NCBI GenBank assembly: GCA_033856195.1
Contig: JAWVFL010000024.1
Span: forward strand, 3,949 to 67,948
Length of the DNA stretch: 64,000 nucleotides
Direction: 5' to 3'
Origin: VRUE01 sp033856195
Lineage (GTDB): Bacteria; Actinomycetota; Thermoleophilia; Solirubrobacterales; 70-9
Under the pieces are notes generated by a model. The model saw only the letters and a program-made list of their open reading frames with translations. It ran no database searches and was not told the DNA's origin. Below are positions 31,187-39,998 of this stretch, in pieces. A program made the translations under genes and the position numbers. Numbering within the stretch: the stretch's first letter is position 1; each line of letters starts with the position of its first letter.

Positions 31187-31681
31187 ATGCGCGACGCCGA
31201 TCTCAGACTGCTGCGCCTGATGCGCACCCGCGGCCATTCGCCCGGCCTGGAGTCGGCAGCGAAGGCATTGGGCAAGGCGGGCAACAATGCGGCCGTCTGG
31301 GTCGCGATCGGGCTGGCGCTGGCGCTCCTCGACCCCGAACGGCGCGAATCCTGGCTGATCTGCGCCGTCCTCGGTCCGATCGCGATCGGGCTCAACTACG
31401 GGATCAAGCTCCTGGTCAAGCGGCCGCGGCCGGTGCTCGAGGGCCTGCCCCCGCTCGGCGGCGCACCCAGCTCACTCAGCTTCCCTTCCGCCCACGCCCT
31501 CTCCTCGTTCGCGGTGGCGACGGCGATGTTCCGGGTCGACCCCGCCACGGCGGGCGCCCTCGTCGTCGCCCTCGTCCTCTCGCTGGGCCGCCCCTACCTC
31601 GGCATGCACTACCCGTCCGACGTCCTCGCCGGCGCCCTCCTCGGCATCATCCTCGGATTGCTTGTCCCACTTTCCATATGA
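31187..31681 (+). CDS. PAP2-family membrane phosphatase
   Basis: 164 residues, four or five membrane helices. The three-part phosphatase signature is present: KLLVKRPRP (KxxxxxxRP-type), FPSAHALSS (PSAH), and GRPYLGMHYPSDVLAG (SRxxxxxHxxxD-type, with G for S). Relatives dephosphorylate undecaprenyl pyrophosphate or phosphatidic-acid-type lipids. Start ATG 31187, 37 bp from the divergent BtrH_N gene. Confidence 0.9.
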   Translation: MRDADLRLLRLMRTRGHSPGLESAAKALGKAGNNAAVWVAIGLALALLDPERRESWLICAVLGPIAIGLNYGIKLLVKRPRPVLEGLPPLGGAPSSLSFPSAHALSSFAVATAMFRVDPATAGALVVALVLSLGRPYLGMHYPSDVLAGALLGIILGLLVPLSI

Positions 31682-31689
31682 GCAGTGAG

Positions 31690-31764
31690 AGAGCCGCCCC
31701 CGGACGCGGGAGTGGGGGGCCATCCATATCTGATTCTTTGGCCCCCCACGGGAGCAGAGGAGGC
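31690..31764. repeat. Palindrome between the PAP2 gene and ychF
   Basis: GTGGGGGGCCA (31712-31722) pairs perfectly with 31739-31749; weaker complementarity extends outward on both sides to about 31693 and 31764. The right flank includes the GAGGAGG ribosome binding site of ychF (about 31755-31761), so pairing could hide it. Confidence 0.7.
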
Positions 31765-31772
31765 GGCGTTAT

Positions 31773-32846
31773 ATGAAGGTCGGGATCGTCGGCCTGCCCA
31801 ACGCGGGCAAGTCGACCCTCTTCAACGCGCTGACCAGCGGCGGGGCGCAGACCGGCGACTACCCCTTCACGACGATCGAGCCGAACGTGGCGATCGCCCC
31901 GGTGGCGGACGAGCGGCTCGAGCGGGTCGCCGAGACGCTGCGCAGCTCCAAGCTCGAACCGGCGACGATCGCCTTCCACGACATCGCCGGCCTGGTCAAG
32001 GGCGCCTCGGAGGGGGAGGGCCTTGGCAACCAGTTCCTCGCCTCGATCCGCGAGACCGACGCGATCTGCCACGTCGTCCGCTGCCACGCCGACTCCGGCG
32101 TTCCGCACCCCGACGGCCGCGTCGACCCGCTCGCCGACATCGAGACGATCGAGACCGAGCTGGTGCTCTCCGATTACGAGCAGGCCGAGCGGCGCCTGCA
32201 CCGGGTCGGCAAGGGCGCCAAGGCGGGCGACGCCGAGGCGATCGCCGAGCGTGACTGGCTCGAGCAGGTCGTCGCCGCGCTCGCCGAGGGCAAGCCGGCC
32301 CGCTCGGTGCGGGTCCCCGATGCCGCCGCGCACGGCCCGCGCAACCTGCAGGCGCTCACCTCGAAGCCGATCCTCTACGTCGCCAACGTCGACGAGGGGG
32401 ACGCGGAGGCTCCCGTGGCGGTGGTTGAGCACGCCGAGTCTGTGGGCGCCGGCGTCGTTGCCGTCAGCGCCCGGATCGAGGGCGAGCTGGCCGAGCTCGA
32501 CCCGGCCGAAGCGGAGGAGATGCGCGAGTCCTACGGGGTCGAGGGCTCGGGCCTGGCGCGGCTGGTCCGCGCCGCCTACGACCTGCTCGACCTGCTCACC
32601 TTCTTCACCGCCGGCGAGGGCAAGGAGGCGGTCGCCCGCCCGATCCCCCGTGGCTCGACCGCCTGGGAGGCGGCGGGCACCATCCACACCGAGATCCAGG
32701 ACGCCTTCGTCAAGGCGGAAGCAATCGGCTGGGAGGAGCTGGTCGAGTGCGGCGGTTACGCGCCTGCCCGCGACAAGGGCCTGCTCCGCATCGAGGGGCG
32801 CGACTACGTCGTCCAAGACGGCGACGTGATCACGATCAAGGTCTAG
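31773..32846 (+). CDS. ychF: Redox-regulated ATPase YchF (Obg-related)
   Basis: 357 residues. G1 GLPNAGKSTLFNAL (near residue 7), G3 DIAGLVKGASEGEGLGN, the YchF-specific coiled-coil region, NVDEGD at the position of the G4 motif (NxxE in YchF, giving ATP rather than GTP preference) and the C-terminal TGS domain (EGKEAVARPIPRGSTAWEAAGTIH, VVQDGDVITIKV). It binds the ribosome and hydrolyses ATP. Length is normal. Confidence 0.97.
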   Translation: MKVGIVGLPNAGKSTLFNALTSGGAQTGDYPFTTIEPNVAIAPVADERLERVAETLRSSKLEPATIAFHDIAGLVKGASEGEGLGNQFLASIRETDAICHVVRCHADSGVPHPDGRVDPLADIETIETELVLSDYEQAERRLHRVGKGAKAGDAEAIAERDWLEQVVAALAEGKPARSVRVPDAAAHGPRNLQALTSKPILYVANVDEGDAEAPVAVVEHAESVGAGVVAVSARIEGELAELDPAEAEEMRESYGVEGSGLARLVRAAYDLLDLLTFFTAGEGKEAVARPIPRGSTAWEAAGTIHTEIQDAFVKAEAIGWEELVECGGYAPARDKGLLRIEGRDYVVQDGDVITIKV

Positions 32847-32879
32847 TCCCGCCCGGCTCGCGGGCTCTAGGGTTTGCGC

Positions 32880-33869
32880 ATGGACGAAGGGGCGCGCTTC
32901 CCGAAGGTGGCGGCGAAGGCCGGCCACTACGAGAGCTTCTACATCAAGGCCTGCCGGCCCGGAGGAGGGCGGGGGATCTGGATCCGCCACACGGTCCACA
33001 AGCGGCCCGGGGCCGAGCCGACCGCCTCGATCTGGTTCGTCCTCTTCGACCGCGAGGCCGAGGGGCCGCGGGCGACGAAGGTGACCGTGCCGGCCGAGAA
33101 GCTCGCGGCGCCGGCCGGCTTATGGATCAGGGTCGACAAAGCCGAAATCGGCCCGGGGCGCGCCAGCGGCTCAATCGAGACCGACGCGCTGACGGCCAGC
33201 TGGGAGCTGAACTTCTCCGGCGACGCGGAGCCCTGCAAGTACCTGCCGGCCGACTGGCTCTACGAGGCGCCGCTGCCGCGCACCAAGTTCGTCGCGCCGT
33301 TCCCCAACGCAAGCTTCAGCGGGCGCCTCGGGCTCGACGGCGAGGAGATCGAGCTGGACGGCTGGCCCGGCATGATCGGCCACAACTGGGGCAGCGAGCA
33401 CGCCGAGCGCTGGGTCTGGCTGGAGGGCACCGGCTTTGCCGGGGACGCCGGCACCTACTTCGACGCCGGCGCCGCCCGCGTCAAGGCCGGTCCCTGGACC
33501 ACGCCCTGGCTGCCCTCGGGGATGCTCGTGCTCGACGGCGAGGAGCACCGCCTCGGCGGTTTCGGCCAGATTCGCAACGCGTCGATCGAGGCCCGCCCGA
33601 CCGCCTGCGAGTTCACCCTGCCCGGCAAGGACATCGTCGTCCGCGGCCGCGTCTCCGCCCCGCAAAAGGACTTCGTCGGCTGGGTCTACGCCGACCCCAA
33701 GGGCCCCGAGCACAACACGGTCAACTGCTCGGTCTCCGACCTCGAGCTGACCGTGGAACGTCCCGCCGCCCCGCCCCGCCAGCTCACCCTCCGCGCCGGC
33801 GCCGCCTACGAGTTCGGCATGCGCGAGACCGACCACGGCATCCCGATCCAGCCCTACCCGGACGGCTAG
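32880..33869 (+). CDS. CrtC/AttH-type lipocalin-like protein
   Basis: 329 residues from ATG 32880 (TTG 32874 also in frame). Repeated beta-strand patterns and the central GWPGMIGHNWGSEHAERWVWLEG match the hydroxyneurosporene synthase/AttH fold, a double calycin barrel. Homologues add water to carotenoids or modify other hydrophobic substrates; here no carotenoid genes are nearby. The 3' end overlaps the convergent SpoIID gene by 4 bp. No signal peptide. Confidence 0.8.
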   Translation: MDEGARFPKVAAKAGHYESFYIKACRPGGGRGIWIRHTVHKRPGAEPTASIWFVLFDREAEGPRATKVTVPAEKLAAPAGLWIRVDKAEIGPGRASGSIETDALTASWELNFSGDAEPCKYLPADWLYEAPLPRTKFVAPFPNASFSGRLGLDGEEIELDGWPGMIGHNWGSEHAERWVWLEGTGFAGDAGTYFDAGAARVKAGPWTTPWLPSGMLVLDGEEHRLGGFGQIRNASIEARPTACEFTLPGKDIVVRGRVSAPQKDFVGWVYADPKGPEHNTVNCSVSDLELTVERPAAPPRQLTLRAGAAYEFGMRETDHGIPIQPYPDG

Positions 33870-35005
33870 CCCGCCAACTTCTGGAAGCTCATCCAGGTGC
33901 TGTAGCCACCGAGGGCGACCTGGAGCTGTTCGCCGCTGACGGTGGTGACGCCGCCGGTGCCGAAGAGCTTTGCCGAGACGATCCGCGGCGAGACGCCGCG
34001 TTTGGTGATGACGACCTTCTTCAGGCGGCCGTCGAGGTAGCCGCCGAGCTTGGCGCTGATCTCGGGGCCGCTGAAGCGCAGCGTCCAGTCGTGCAGCGGG
34101 CAGTAGTAGTCGTAGGGATCCGGAACCGCGGTCAGGTAGGGGATCGCCGGGCCGAAGAAGACGTTCTGGACGCTCTCGGTGTAGCCACCCGAGCAGGCGG
34201 AGAAGTAGGTCTCGGCGATCTTGCCGCCGTAGGTCACGACCTCGCCCCTGGTCGCGTCCGTCGCGGCATTGGTCGTGGCGGTCTCGCTGGAGAGGCCGTC
34301 GTAGACCTGGCTGCGGGTGTCGTCATAGAGGTCGAAGCCGTTGCCACCGACTCCCCCGGTCAGGGCAAAGGAGCGCGACTCGACCGCCTGCGAGCGCAGC
34401 TCGGCCGCCGGCCACGAGGGTGGCGACTCATTGGCGATCACACCCTTGACGTACTGCTCGACCGGCAGCGCGTTGATCGCGTTGAGCGACCCCGCCTCGC
34501 TTTCGGTCGGCACCGCCTCGAGCACGCCCCGATAGGTGCCGACGCCCGAGATCGCGACCTTCCCTTTGCCGGCGGCGCGCAGCTTGGCCCCACAATCGGC
34601 CAGCGGTTTGCCGGCCGAGCTGCGCAGCTTCACCCGCGAGCCGGTGCGGTGTGCCTCGTAGGTCTGTGCGGGGTCCAGCGCTTGGCCGCAGGCGCTGGTG
34701 GCGCCGCCGAAGCCGATGTCGCCCGGCGAGATGTCAACGAGGACCCGGACGATCTTCGCTCCCTCTATCTGGCTGATCGTGCTGCCCTGATAGTAGTGGG
34801 CGAGAATGAAGCGGTAGTCCTTGCCATGCAGGGCGTAGCCGTAGGCGCCGTACTGGCTGACGCCGACGCCGTGGCCGAAGCCGTGGCCGCGGACCACCCA
34901 GTTGACGTTCGCCGCAGCCGCCGTGGGAGCGAGCGCAAGCAGAAAGAGGCAGAAGCCGAGGAAGGCTCGGCGGGTTATGCGCGGCGTAAGCATCTCTCGG
35001 CTCAA
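33866..35005 (-). CDS. SpoIID/LytB-domain secreted protein
   Basis: 379 residues. Signal peptide (RRAFLGFCLFLLALAPTAAA). The N-terminal part has GHGFGHGVGVSQYGAYG, the first signature of the SpoIID fold; the main domain includes YRGVLEAVPTES, NALPVEQYVKGVIANESPPSWPAAELRSQAVESRSFAL and YFSACSGGYTES. SpoIID-type proteins cleave denuded glycan strands of peptidoglycan; outside spore formers they are cell-wall remodelling enzymes. The catalytic-type Glu in ANESP is present. Start ATG 35005 or 34993. Confidence 0.92.
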   Translation of the reverse strand: MSREMLTPRITRRAFLGFCLFLLALAPTAAAANVNWVVRGHGFGHGVGVSQYGAYGYALHGKDYRFILAHYYQGSTISQIEGAKIVRVLVDISPGDIGFGGATSACGQALDPAQTYEAHRTGSRVKLRSSAGKPLADCGAKLRAAGKGKVAISGVGTYRGVLEAVPTESEAGSLNAINALPVEQYVKGVIANESPPSWPAAELRSQAVESRSFALTGGVGGNGFDLYDDTRSQVYDGLSSETATTNAATDATRGEVVTYGGKIAETYFSACSGGYTESVQNVFFGPAIPYLTAVPDPYDYYCPLHDWTLRFSGPEISAKLGGYLDGRLKKVVITKRGVSPRIVSAKLFGTGGVTTVSGEQLQVALGGYSTWMSFQKLAG

Positions 35006-35047
35006 CAGATTCGCCCTGCCCGAGTAGCGGCCTGCATTACCCTGAGC

Positions 35048-35097
35048 TTCCAGTGCGCTTTATCTGGGATATAGCCGGATAAGGCGCACCGGAACGG
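35048..35097. repeat. Dispersed ~50 bp palindromic repeat, copy 2
   Basis: Arms about 35049-35067 and 35075-35093. It aligns over its whole length with copy 1 at 10790-10840 (shared GTGCGCTTTAT, ATAGCC and ATAAGGCGCACCGGAACG). It ends 2-3 bp before the GGGAAAGGAG ribosome binding site of the aldehyde dehydrogenase gene. Confidence 0.85.
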
Positions 35098-35111
35098 GAA
35101 AGGAGACTGAG

Positions 35112-36554
35112 ATGGCGACGCAAACGGTGCAGGCGACCGACCACAAGCTTCTCGCGGCGGGCGAGTGGCTGGAGACCGGCGAGTGGGGCGAGGTAGGCAG
35201 TCCGTACGACGGCGCCGTCGTCGGCCGTGTCGCCGAAGGGGACGCGGCGCTCGTCGATCGTGCCGCCAAGGCCGCGCAGGAGACCTTCGAGACGGCCGAC
35301 TTTCCCCAGCACGAGCGCGCCGCCCTGCTCGATCGCGCCGCGGGGCTGGTCGGCGAGCGCATCGACGACCTGGCCCTGACGATCGCCGCCGAGGCGGGCA
35401 AGCCGCTGAAGACCGCGACGGTCGAGGCGGAACGCTGCGTCGACACCCTCACCTTCTCGGCGACCGAGGCGCGCAAGCTGACCGGTGGCACGGTGCCGAT
35501 GGAGGCCTCCCCCGCGGGCATCGGCAAGCTCGGCGTGATGCTGCGCGTCCCCTACGGGGTCGTCGGCGCGATCAGCCCCTTCAACTTCCCGCTCAATCTC
35601 GTCGCCCACAAGCTCGGCCCGGCGATTGCCGCCGGCAACGCGATCGTTCTGAAGCCAGCCGGGCAGACGCCGATCTCGGCGCTGAAGCTGGCCGAGATCC
35701 TGGTCGAGGCCGGCCTGCCGGACGGCTGGCTCAGCGTCATCCCGGGGCCGGGCTCAGAGGTTGGCAACGCGATCGTCGAGCACGAGCTGACCCGCGCCCT
35801 CACCTTCACCGGCTCGGCTGGAGTCGGCTGGGGCATCCGCGGCAAAGCCCCGCACAAGAAGGTCAACCTCGAGCTCGGCTCCAACGCCCCTCTGATCGTC
35901 GACGACGACGGCGACTGGGAGACGGCAGCCGACAAGGCCAAGCTCCACGCCTTCTCCCACGCCGGCCAGAGCTGCATCTCGATCCAGCGCATCCTCCTCC
36001 ACGAGGAGATCGCCGATGCCTTCACTGAGCGGCTCGTCGCCAACACGGAGGCGCTGCGCGTCGGCGACCCGCTCGATCCCGGCACCGACGTCGGGCCGCT
36101 GATCTCCGGCGACGATCGCGACCGGGTCAAGCAGTGGATCGACGAGGCGGTCGCAGCCGGCGCCGAGCTGCTCACGGGCGGCGAGCTGGTCGACGAGGGT
36201 CGCTGCCTGGCGCCGACCCTGCTCGGCGCGCCGCCGCGCGACGCCAAGGTCTGGTGCGAGGAGATCTTCGGCCCGGTGGCGACGATCGACCGCTTCGCCG
36301 ATTTCGGCGAGGCGCTGCGGATGGCCAACGACTCCAAGTTCGGCTTGCAGGCAGGTGTCTTCACGCGCGACATCGGCCGCGGTCTCGAAGCGGCCAAGAC
36401 TCTCGAGTTCGGTGGGGTCCTGATCAATGAGGTCCCCACCTTCCGCGCCGACCAGATGCCCTACGGTGGGGTCAAGGACTCCGGCAACACCCGCGAGGGG
36501 CCTGCCTTCGCCGTCCAGGAGCTGACCGAGGAGCGCTTCGTCACCCTCCAGTAG
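35112..36554 (+). CDS. NAD(P)-dependent aldehyde dehydrogenase
   Basis: 480 residues, ATG after AAAGGAG. Motifs: ISPFNFPLNLVAHKLGPAIAAGNAIVLKPA, FTGSAGVGWGIRGKAPHKKVNLELGSNAPLIV (general base Glu), and catalytic Cys in HAGQSCISIQRILLHE. ELGSNAP with QSCIS is like the glyceraldehyde-3-phosphate/lactaldehyde or phosphonoacetaldehyde branch rather than the succinate-semialdehyde one. It is not close to the aldehyde dehydrogenase at 19778-21376. Monocistronic between a palindrome and a metallophosphoesterase gene. Confidence 0.94.
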   Translation: MATQTVQATDHKLLAAGEWLETGEWGEVGSPYDGAVVGRVAEGDAALVDRAAKAAQETFETADFPQHERAALLDRAAGLVGERIDDLALTIAAEAGKPLKTATVEAERCVDTLTFSATEARKLTGGTVPMEASPAGIGKLGVMLRVPYGVVGAISPFNFPLNLVAHKLGPAIAAGNAIVLKPAGQTPISALKLAEILVEAGLPDGWLSVIPGPGSEVGNAIVEHELTRALTFTGSAGVGWGIRGKAPHKKVNLELGSNAPLIVDDDGDWETAADKAKLHAFSHAGQSCISIQRILLHEEIADAFTERLVANTEALRVGDPLDPGTDVGPLISGDDRDRVKQWIDEAVAAGAELLTGGELVDEGRCLAPTLLGAPPRDAKVWCEEIFGPVATIDRFADFGEALRMANDSKFGLQAGVFTRDIGRGLEAAKTLEFGGVLINEVPTFRADQMPYGGVKDSGNTREGPAFAVQELTEERFVTLQ

Positions 36555-36585
36555 TTAAATCATTAGGTAGTAAAAATTGGGTAAC

Positions 36586-36615
36586 CTCTCCCCGTCCATC
36601 GAGCGAAGGGGAGAG
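36586..36615 (+). promoter_or_regulatory. Hairpin covering the metallophosphoesterase ribosome binding site
   Basis: CTCTCCCC (36586-36593) pairs perfectly with GGGGAGAG (36608-36615), which is the Shine-Dalgarno sequence 2 bp before ATG 36618. The 14-base loop would leave the ribosome binding site fully paired. Upstream (36551-36585) is AT-rich, with TAAATCATTAGGTAGTAAAA, a likely promoter area. Confidence 0.6.
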
Positions 36616-36617
36616 AA

Positions 36618-38492
36618 ATGAAGTTGCACGGAGCATTGGTTCGGGTCGGCGTCACGCTTGCCGTCCTGGCGCTGTCGTTTGCGATGGCAACGGCCGGCAG
36701 TGCCGCGGTATCCGATACCGAAGGCCAGACCACACTCGAACAGCGCGTCCTCGGCGGCGCGCCAGGCTCCTACCGCTTCCTGCAACTCGGCGAAGGCGAG
36801 CCGTACACGGTCCGCCAGGAACTGGCGGCGGCCAACGTCGGCCGCGCCGAAGCCCGTACCTCGCTCACCTACTTCGGCCAGCTCTCCGACTTCCAACTCG
36901 CCGACGAGGAGTCGCCGGCGCGGTTGGAGATCATCGATCCACTCTCGACCCCACTGAACCTTCCCTTCGGCGCGGCCTGGCGGCCCTGGGAGGCGCTCGA
37001 GCCCCAGATCGACGAGGCGATGATCCGCCAGTTCAACCAGCTCGCGGCGGCCAGCCCGGTCGCCGACGGCAGCGGCTCGCACCGTGCGATGGACTTCACG
37101 ATCGACACCGGCGACTCGGCGGACAGCCAGCAGCTGAACGAGACGCAGTGGGTGCGGACCCTGCTCGAGGGCGGCGCCCTGAACCCCAACAGCGGCGTCG
37201 ACAAAAAAACCTACTCGCACCTCCTCTGCCCGAACCTGCTCGTCCCCGGCGCCGCCGAGGCGGCACGCTACACCGGGGTCCAGGACTACAACGACTACTT
37301 CGAGGGCCCCTTCCCGGAGTTCTACGACCCCAACAAACCGGCGGGACCGCACGCCGCCTGGCCCAAATACCCGGGGCTGATGGACAAGGCGCAGAAATCC
37401 TTCACCGCGGAAGGGCTGGACGTTCCCTCCTACGTCGCCTTCGGCAACCACGATGCCCTCGTGCAGGGCAACGCCGCCGCGAACGCCGCCTTCGAGCTGG
37501 TCGCCACCGGCTGCCTGAAGCCGATCGGGCCCGTCCCCAATCCCGAAAACGCGCAGGCGCTGCTCACCTCGCTGCTCAGCCCGACGAACCTGCTGGGGAC
37601 CCTGCTGACCAACCCCCAGAACCTGATCTTCGTCCCCGGCGACCCGAAACGCCAGTTCGTCTCCAAGAAGCAATACAAGGACGTCTTCAAGGCTGGCTCC
37701 CAGGCTGACGGCCACGGCTTCGACTTCATCGACCCGGCGCAGGAGTCGGCCTCGAAAGGCGCCGCCGGGTACTACTCCTGGAGCCCCGATCCGGGGATGC
37801 GCTTCATCGCCCTCGACACCGTCGCCGAGGCGGGCACGATTGTCACCCCGACCGGCCACTTCACCGCCGACGGCAACATCGACGACCCCCAGTTCAAATG
37901 GCTGCGCGGGCAGCTAGAAGCGGCGACGGCCGCGGACGAACTGGTGGTGCTCTTCAGCCACCACGCGCCGGAGAGCCTCACCGCCGACGCCGCCGACGAG
38001 CTGGCGCCGCTATGCCTGCTCAACGACGCGCATGGGCACGACATAAACCCCGGCTGCGATCTCGACCCGCGTAGCTCGCAGCCGATCCACCTCGAGGCCG
38101 ATGCCGTCAACCTGCTGCACGAATTCCCCAACGCGATCGCCTGGGTCTCGGGCCACTCGCACGACAACATCGTCAACCCGTTCCCCGCTTCCGGCGGGTC
38201 GGGCTTCTGGAGCATCCGGGTCGCCGCCGAGGCCGACTGGCCGCAGCAGGGCCGCCTGCTCGAGGTCTTCGACAACCACGACGGCACGCTCTCGATCTTC
38301 GGCACGATCGTCGACCACGTCGGCCAGTCGAAAGCGCCTGCCCCCGGCACGGCGGCGAGCGGCATGGACCTCAACGACCTAGCCTCCGCCGGCCGCACAA
38401 TGAGCTTTAACGACCTACAGTCCGGCGCCCCCGAAGGTGAAGGGGAAGCTAAAGACCGCAACGTCGAGCTCCTAGTCGAAGATCCGCGCTAG
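36618..38492 (+). CDS. Secreted metallophosphoesterase (TIGR03767-like)
   Basis: 624 residues with a Sec signal peptide (LAVLALSFAMATAGSAAV). Metallophosphoesterase elements in order: SDFQLADEE (DxH-like, with Q), TIDTGDSADSQQ, VAFGNHDALVQ, LVVLFSHHAPE and IAWVSGHSHDN. The order and the 600-residue length match an actinobacterial secreted family of unknown substrate. Strong ribosome binding site, possibly hidden in a hairpin. A 27 bp palindrome follows and separates it from convergent fumC. Confidence 0.92.
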   Translation: MKLHGALVRVGVTLAVLALSFAMATAGSAAVSDTEGQTTLEQRVLGGAPGSYRFLQLGEGEPYTVRQELAAANVGRAEARTSLTYFGQLSDFQLADEESPARLEIIDPLSTPLNLPFGAAWRPWEALEPQIDEAMIRQFNQLAAASPVADGSGSHRAMDFTIDTGDSADSQQLNETQWVRTLLEGGALNPNSGVDKKTYSHLLCPNLLVPGAAEAARYTGVQDYNDYFEGPFPEFYDPNKPAGPHAAWPKYPGLMDKAQKSFTAEGLDVPSYVAFGNHDALVQGNAAANAAFELVATGCLKPIGPVPNPENAQALLTSLLSPTNLLGTLLTNPQNLIFVPGDPKRQFVSKKQYKDVFKAGSQADGHGFDFIDPAQESASKGAAGYYSWSPDPGMRFIALDTVAEAGTIVTPTGHFTADGNIDDPQFKWLRGQLEAATAADELVVLFSHHAPESLTADAADELAPLCLLNDAHGHDINPGCDLDPRSSQPIHLEADAVNLLHEFPNAIAWVSGHSHDNIVNPFPASGGSGFWSIRVAAEADWPQQGRLLEVFDNHDGTLSIFGTIVDHVGQSKAPAPGTAASGMDLNDLASAGRTMSFNDLQSGAPEGEGEAKDRNVELLVEDPR

Positions 38493-38520
38493 GCCGCAGC
38501 CTCGAAAAGGCCGGTAGTAA

Positions 38521-38597
38521 GGGGGACGGGAGACCCTCCCCAGACACTCAACATCGAGCCATAGCGAGATGTGTCTGGGGAGGGTCTCCCGTCCCCC
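38521..38597. terminator. 27 bp perfect palindrome between convergent genes
   Basis: Bases 38521-38547 and 38571-38597 are perfect inverted copies around a 23-base loop whose ends (ACATC/GATGT) pair further. It lies between the metallophosphoesterase and fumC stops, so it could terminate both transcripts. It is far longer than a usual intrinsic terminator stem and lacks a T-run. Confidence 0.7.
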
Positions 38598-38609
38598 TCC
38601 CAACAACCC

Positions 38610-39938
38610 CTACTCGTGTGGCCTAGCCATCCGCCGGTGGTCGAGGGCCTCCTCGAGCACGGAGGGCTCGACGCCCTGCTCGAGCGCTACCTCGCGCAGG
38701 GAGCGGCCTGACTCGGCCGCGGCCTTGACGATGTCGGCGGCGCGGTCGTAGCCGATATGGGGGTTGAGCGCTGTGGCCGTGGCCAGGGTGGCCTCGGCGT
38801 GGCGCTCGGTCATCTCCTCGTTGGCTTCGATGCCGGCGACGCACTTCTCATCGAGCAGGCGCGAGGCGGAGGCGAGCAGCTTGATCGAGTCGAGCAGGTT
38901 GCGGGCGATCAGCGGCACCCGCACGTTGAGCTCGAACTGACCCTGGCTGCCGGCGACGGTGATCGTCGTGTCGTTGCCGATCACCTGGGCGGCGACCTGG
39001 ATCACCACCTCCGGGATCACCGGGTTGACCTTGCCGGGCATGATCGAGGAGCCCTTCTGCAGCTCCGGCAGGCGCAGCTCGGCGAGGCCGGCGCGCGGGC
39101 CGGAGCCCATCAGCGCCAGGTCGTTGGCGATCTTGTTGAGTGAGACGGCGTAGACCTTGAGCGCGCCCGAGAGCTCGACCAGCGAGTCGCGGTTGCCCTG
39201 CGCCTCGAAGGGGTCGAGCGGGGCGGAGATGTCGAGGCCGGTTTCGGCGGCGAGCCGCTGGCGCACCTTGGCGGCGAACTCCGGGTGGGTGTTGAGGCCG
39301 GTGCCGGTCGCGGTGCCCCCGAGCGGGATCTGGCCGACGCGCCGCAGCGTCGCCTCGATCCGCTGCACGCCGAGCCGCACCTGGGCGGCGTAGCCGCCGA
39401 ACTCCTGGCCGAGGGTGACCGGGACCGCGTCCATCAGATGGGTGCGGCCGGCCTTGACAACGTCGGCGAACTGCTCGGCCTTGGCCTCCAGGGCGGCCTC
39501 GAGCGCGCCCATCGCCGGCAGCAGATCGTGGGTCACCTCGCCCAGCGCCGCCAGGTGGACGGCGGAGGGGAAGACGTCGTTGGAGGACTGGCCCATGTTG
39601 ACGTGGTCGTTGGGATGGGTCCCTTCGCCGGCGAGGTTGGCGAGCACCTCGTTGGCGTTCATGTTGGAAGAGGTGCCCGAGCCGGTCTGGAAGACGTCGA
39701 CCGGGAACTGGTCGTCGTGTTCGCCAGCCGCCACCGCGTCGCCCGCCGTGGCGATCCGCTCGGCCACCGCCGAGTCGAGCTCGCCAAGCTCGCCGTTGAC
39801 CAACGCGGCGGCGGCCTTGAGGCGGCCGAGCCAGCGGACGACGGGCACGGGAACCCGCTCGCCTGAAACCGGGAAGTTGTCGACGGCCTTGGTGGTCTCG
39901 CCACCCCAGAGCTGCTCAGTCAAGGTCTTTGCCTCCAT
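38610..39938 (-). CDS. fumC: Class II fumarate hydratase
   Basis: 442 residues. FumC hydrates fumarate to malate in the citric acid cycle. Signatures: QTGSGTSSNMNANEVLAN, THPNDHVNMGQSSNDVFPSAVHL, GRTHLMDAVPVTLGQEFGGYA, and the fumarase/aspartase loop GSSIMPGKVNPVIPE with the catalytic Ser. Length is normal for class II. Followed downstream only by the palindrome at 38521-38597. Confidence 0.97.
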   Translation of the reverse strand: MEAKTLTEQLWGGETTKAVDNFPVSGERVPVPVVRWLGRLKAAAALVNGELGELDSAVAERIATAGDAVAAGEHDDQFPVDVFQTGSGTSSNMNANEVLANLAGEGTHPNDHVNMGQSSNDVFPSAVHLAALGEVTHDLLPAMGALEAALEAKAEQFADVVKAGRTHLMDAVPVTLGQEFGGYAAQVRLGVQRIEATLRRVGQIPLGGTATGTGLNTHPEFAAKVRQRLAAETGLDISAPLDPFEAQGNRDSLVELSGALKVYAVSLNKIANDLALMGSGPRAGLAELRLPELQKGSSIMPGKVNPVIPEVVIQVAAQVIGNDTTITVAGSQGQFELNVRVPLIARNLLDSIKLLASASRLLDEKCVAGIEANEEMTERHAEATLATATALNPHIGYDRAADIVKAAAESGRSLREVALEQGVEPSVLEEALDHRRMARPHE

Positions 39939-39998
39939 CGAAGTCGTGGTCTCTTCAGCGTATTCAGCCGGAAGCCGCGCCGCCGTCCCAGCAGGTGC

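Noticed and set aside
29578..31776. A 732-codon plus-strand frame
   Set aside because: Antisense to the Nei-like and BtrH_N genes, which carry clear motifs; no independent support.
32747..35074. A 775-codon plus-strand frame across ychF, the AttH-like gene and the SpoIID gene
   Set aside because: It overlaps three well-supported genes in other frames and shows no family resemblance.
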